NCBI GenBank assembly: GCA_946894095.1 | Contig: OX335642.1 | Span: forward strand, 3,483,021-3,547,020 | DNA length: 64,000 bases | Origin: Incurvaria masculella | Taxonomy: Eukaryota > Arthropoda > Insecta > Lepidoptera > Incurvariidae | Reading direction: 5' to 3' | Part shown: in pieces, positions 61,341 through 64,000 of the stretch | Layout: every line of letters starts with the position of its first letter | How positions within the stretch are numbered: position 1 is the stretch's first letter | Notes under the pieces: model-generated | Database searches by the model: none | What the model saw: only the letters and a program-made list of their open reading frames with translations | Told to the model about the DNA's origin: nothing | Position numbers and translations under genes: made by a program

Positions 61341-64000
61341 CTTATTTATTTATTTATTTAATAAGGTAAACCAACAGCGTATATACAAATAAATTTAGAA
61401 AAAGCTTATGTCTATGAGTAACGCCAATAATAGGTTTACACGAAGTATCCATGAGCGTGTTTGAGATAATATCTTAATAAGTAAAAATCACATATAAAAG
61501 GGTGCATGTATATGTATGATGTAGGTGATGTTTGCCAGTGTATGATGTAGTGCAGTGTAAGTGAATGAAAGAGTTGAGGTTGTGTAGTGTGTGTGATGTG
61601 TAAAATACCTAATATGTTGAAAAGGGCAAATAGAAAATAAAAAAAATAAAAGAAATAACTACACCAAAAATGTATTAGGAAGGAAATCTGATAATTTATT
61701 TTACTTAACTTAACTACCGGTTAGTGATTGAATAATGTTTTTCTTAAATTTGTGCTTGGAGTCTAAAAATATATCGATTTCTTGAAACATTCTATTATAT
61801 ATTCGAGGTAACCGTGTTGTTAATGCGTTTTGAGCATAGTTAGTGCGCTGAAAGGGCTCGTGAAAAAGGTTGGTGTGCCGAGTACGACGATTTGGAGCAT
61901 TAAGACCTATTTTAACAGTAAGTTCTGAGCAATTTAAACTGCCCCGCATTAATAGGTAAAGGAGATTCAATTTTAAAATGGCGGCAGCATTCTTCATAGT
62001 TTTCGAACGGTATTCGCGAGTTGTAACACAATTGTTTTAAGAATTTTCTTTGAATACGTTCGATCCTCTCTTTATATGTAATGTAATGAGGTGTCCAAAT
62101 GCAGCTTGCATACTCGAGTGTGCACCTCACGTAGGCAAAGAAGACTGTTTTAAGACAAGTGGGATCCGAAAAAGGTTTGCAAACACGCGTGACAAATCCG
62201 AGGTTTCTGTAGGCCTTGTTTACAATGTTGTCAATGTGTTCGTTAAAAAGCATTTTTTTATCTAGTATGACTCCTAGATCTCGGATTGTGTCGACGCGTT
62301 GAATCGGCATTTTGTTTAATGTGTAGTTGTAGACAGTGGGCTGGCTGGATCGACTGAAGGATATTATTTGACATTTCTCGATATTGGCCGTGATTCTGTT
62401 TGCATTGTAATATTCCATTAATCTATCCAGGTCCTCTTGTAATCTATAGCAATCTTCTACAGTTTTAATTTTGAGGAAAATCTTTTTGTCGTCTGCATAT
62501 AAAAGATGATCAGCATGCAATATACATTTGTAAATATCATGAAGGTAAACGTTATAGAATAAAGGGCCCACATGTGACCCTTGTGGGACACCGGACGGTA
62601 TTTGAACAAAGTCAGATCTAAAACCACCGACCACCACAGCCTGAGATCTATTTGTTAGGTATGATCTAACCCATCTCAGAAGGTCACCATGGATACCCAG
62701 ATGTTCTAGTTTCGCGATAAGAATGGTGTGGTCTACACGGTCAAAAGCTTTTTCGAAATCGGTGTAAACTGCATCAACTTGTCCACCCATTTCCATGCTT
62801 TTGAGAACTGAGTCAGTAAACTGGGCAAGGTTGGTGGTTGTAGATTTGAGCTTAAGAAATCCGTGCTGGGAGGTATGTATTCCGCTCGAAAGAAGTGGGT
62901 ATGCTTGCTCGTGTACTATCTTTTCGAAAAGTTTGCTAAATGTGTTTAAAATAGAGATGGGACGATAATTTTCAATTCTAGATTTAGTAGCTTTTTTATG
63001 GATTGGGACAATGTGCGCTTCTTTCCAAGTTTTGGGGAATTCTCCTGCCTTAAGAGACCTATTAAATAAAATAACAAGCGGGGTAACTAATGACTCTGAG
63101 CATTTTTTTATAAAGTAGGGAGGTATTTTATCGCTGCCTGCGCCTTTGGAAGTGTCTAGTTCAAGTAACATTTTAAGAATTTTTTCGGGGGATATTTCAA
63201 TTAAGCTCATACATTCATTTTTTGTTTGAAGAGGGGCTAACGATATTAATGGATACGATTTTAAAGGTTGATTGAATACACTTTCAAAAAAAGAATTGAA
63301 ACCATTACAAATATCATTACCGTTGTCTAAGATTGTGTTGCCTAGGGTCAGTTGTTGGGGATAGGTCGAACTGTTTCGCATACTTTTGATATACGACCAC
63401 ATATATTTAGGGTTGGTTTTAATAGAATCTTCCGCTCTCGCGATGTGGCGGTGATAACATTCTTTGAGAACACGGTGATGTCTGGAGCGTAGCAGAGAAA
63501 ACTCGTCGTAGTCGCGAGGATTCTTAAACTGCAGCCATCGTGAGTGCGCTCTGGTTTTTTCTTTAATAACTTTAATCAAAACTTTGCTATACCAAGAAGG
63601 ATATTCGCGATTACCTGATTTTATGGTCTTGGGTACATATAAGTCAATACTTTCATATAATATTTTATAAAATGCAGTTATAGCGTCTTCTACTGAGCCG
63701 GATGAAAGAGTGTATCTCCACTCGGTTTTATTAAGGAATTCATTTATTCTCCCATAGTCACCTTTGTGATACTGATATTTGGGATCCGAAGCTGATCTCA
63801 ACGACCGTGTGGTAAGATCGTTGACCCTTATATTCAGCGTGGGGTGAAAAGTGTCTTCTTTTGTTAATGGTGTTAGACATCGAGTTGCTTCCAGTGAAAA
63901 ATTGCTAAATAATAAGTCTAATGTGTTGTTGGACGTATTCGTTAAAAAATTGTATTGCGATAGACCGATAAAGTTAGTTTCTTCAATTAACGCCATTCCT
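61341..64000 (-). mobile_element. Jockey/CR1-group LINE, 5' part off-window, 3' defective
   Basis: A minus-strand frame runs from the window edge to 61912 (694 codons seen, continuing upstream). It opens with the end of the APE endonuclease (NTLDLLFSNF). Then come RT blocks in order: KGAGSDKIPPYFIKK, RIENYRPISILNTFSKLFEK, DFEKAFDRVDH, SGVPQGSHVGPLFYN, YADD (catalytic pair), IRDLGVILDKKM, then LEYASCIWTPHY. Near 61965 a small deletion shifts the frame: the C-terminus continues in another frame as LMRGSLNCSELTVKIG, then FQRTNYAQNALTTRLPRIYN, ending at 61710. The tail is a (TAAA)n run, seen on the plus strand at 61341-61362. The RT core looks intact, the tail region does not, so this copy is probably dead. 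It lies in an upstream intron of the aGPCR gene. Confidence 0.85.

Overview
The window looks like nuclear DNA of a lepidopteran insect (moth or butterfly). It is AT-rich and intron-rich, and crowded with moth-type interspersed repeats: tRNA-derived SINEs, foldback MITEs flanked by TTAA, Jockey-like LINE debris, and the 'AGGGTTCCGTACCC...' element. I assembled the genes by hand from open frames joined at GT/AG splice sites with matching phase. Family names come from recognised motifs; no database search was run.

Three protein genes and one RNA gene are supported. (1) 1082-12963, plus strand: an 11-exon, 1512-codon gene for a URB2/Npa2-type nucleolar protein needed early in large-subunit ribosome assembly. 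It is complete and close in length to the human protein. (2) 17867-48628, plus strand: cofilin/ADF (twinstar), 148 aa in four coding exons. The first coding exon is only the ATG, followed by a 27.2-kb intron. (3) 60794-54324, minus strand: the seven-helix part and C-tail of an adhesion-class GPCR; its 5' exons lie beyond the window. (4) 55376-55190, minus strand: a U2 snRNA-like gene inside a GPCR intron, with paired changes that preserve the stems. At the right edge is a large 5'-incomplete non-LTR retrotransposon; at the left edge is a transposase C-terminus.

Layout: 1-1081 transposon remnant and flank; 1082-13.4 kb the URB2 gene, whose last exon has been copied in tandem 161 bp apart, with a foldback element inside the fifth copy; 14.3-16.6 kb repeat cluster; 17.8-49.2 kb cofilin. 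The giant cofilin intron holds most of the repeats, including about 22.5 units of a 100-bp minisatellite (35134-37387), a chimeric 5S/tRNA-headed SINE (19878-20262) and several nested insertions (32.1-33.2, 40.4-40.9, 41.8-43.5 kb). 49.2-54.3 kb is gene-poor. 54.3-60.8 kb is the GPCR, whose third intracellular loop exon has been duplicated several times. 61.3-64 kb is the LINE.

The genes act in unrelated processes (ribosome assembly, actin turnover, signalling, splicing). The URB2 and cofilin genes run head to tail; the GPCR faces cofilin tail to tail. The observations most worth following are the covarying U2 paralogue, the tandem loop-3 exons, the 5S-cored SINE, and the copied URB2 terminal exon.
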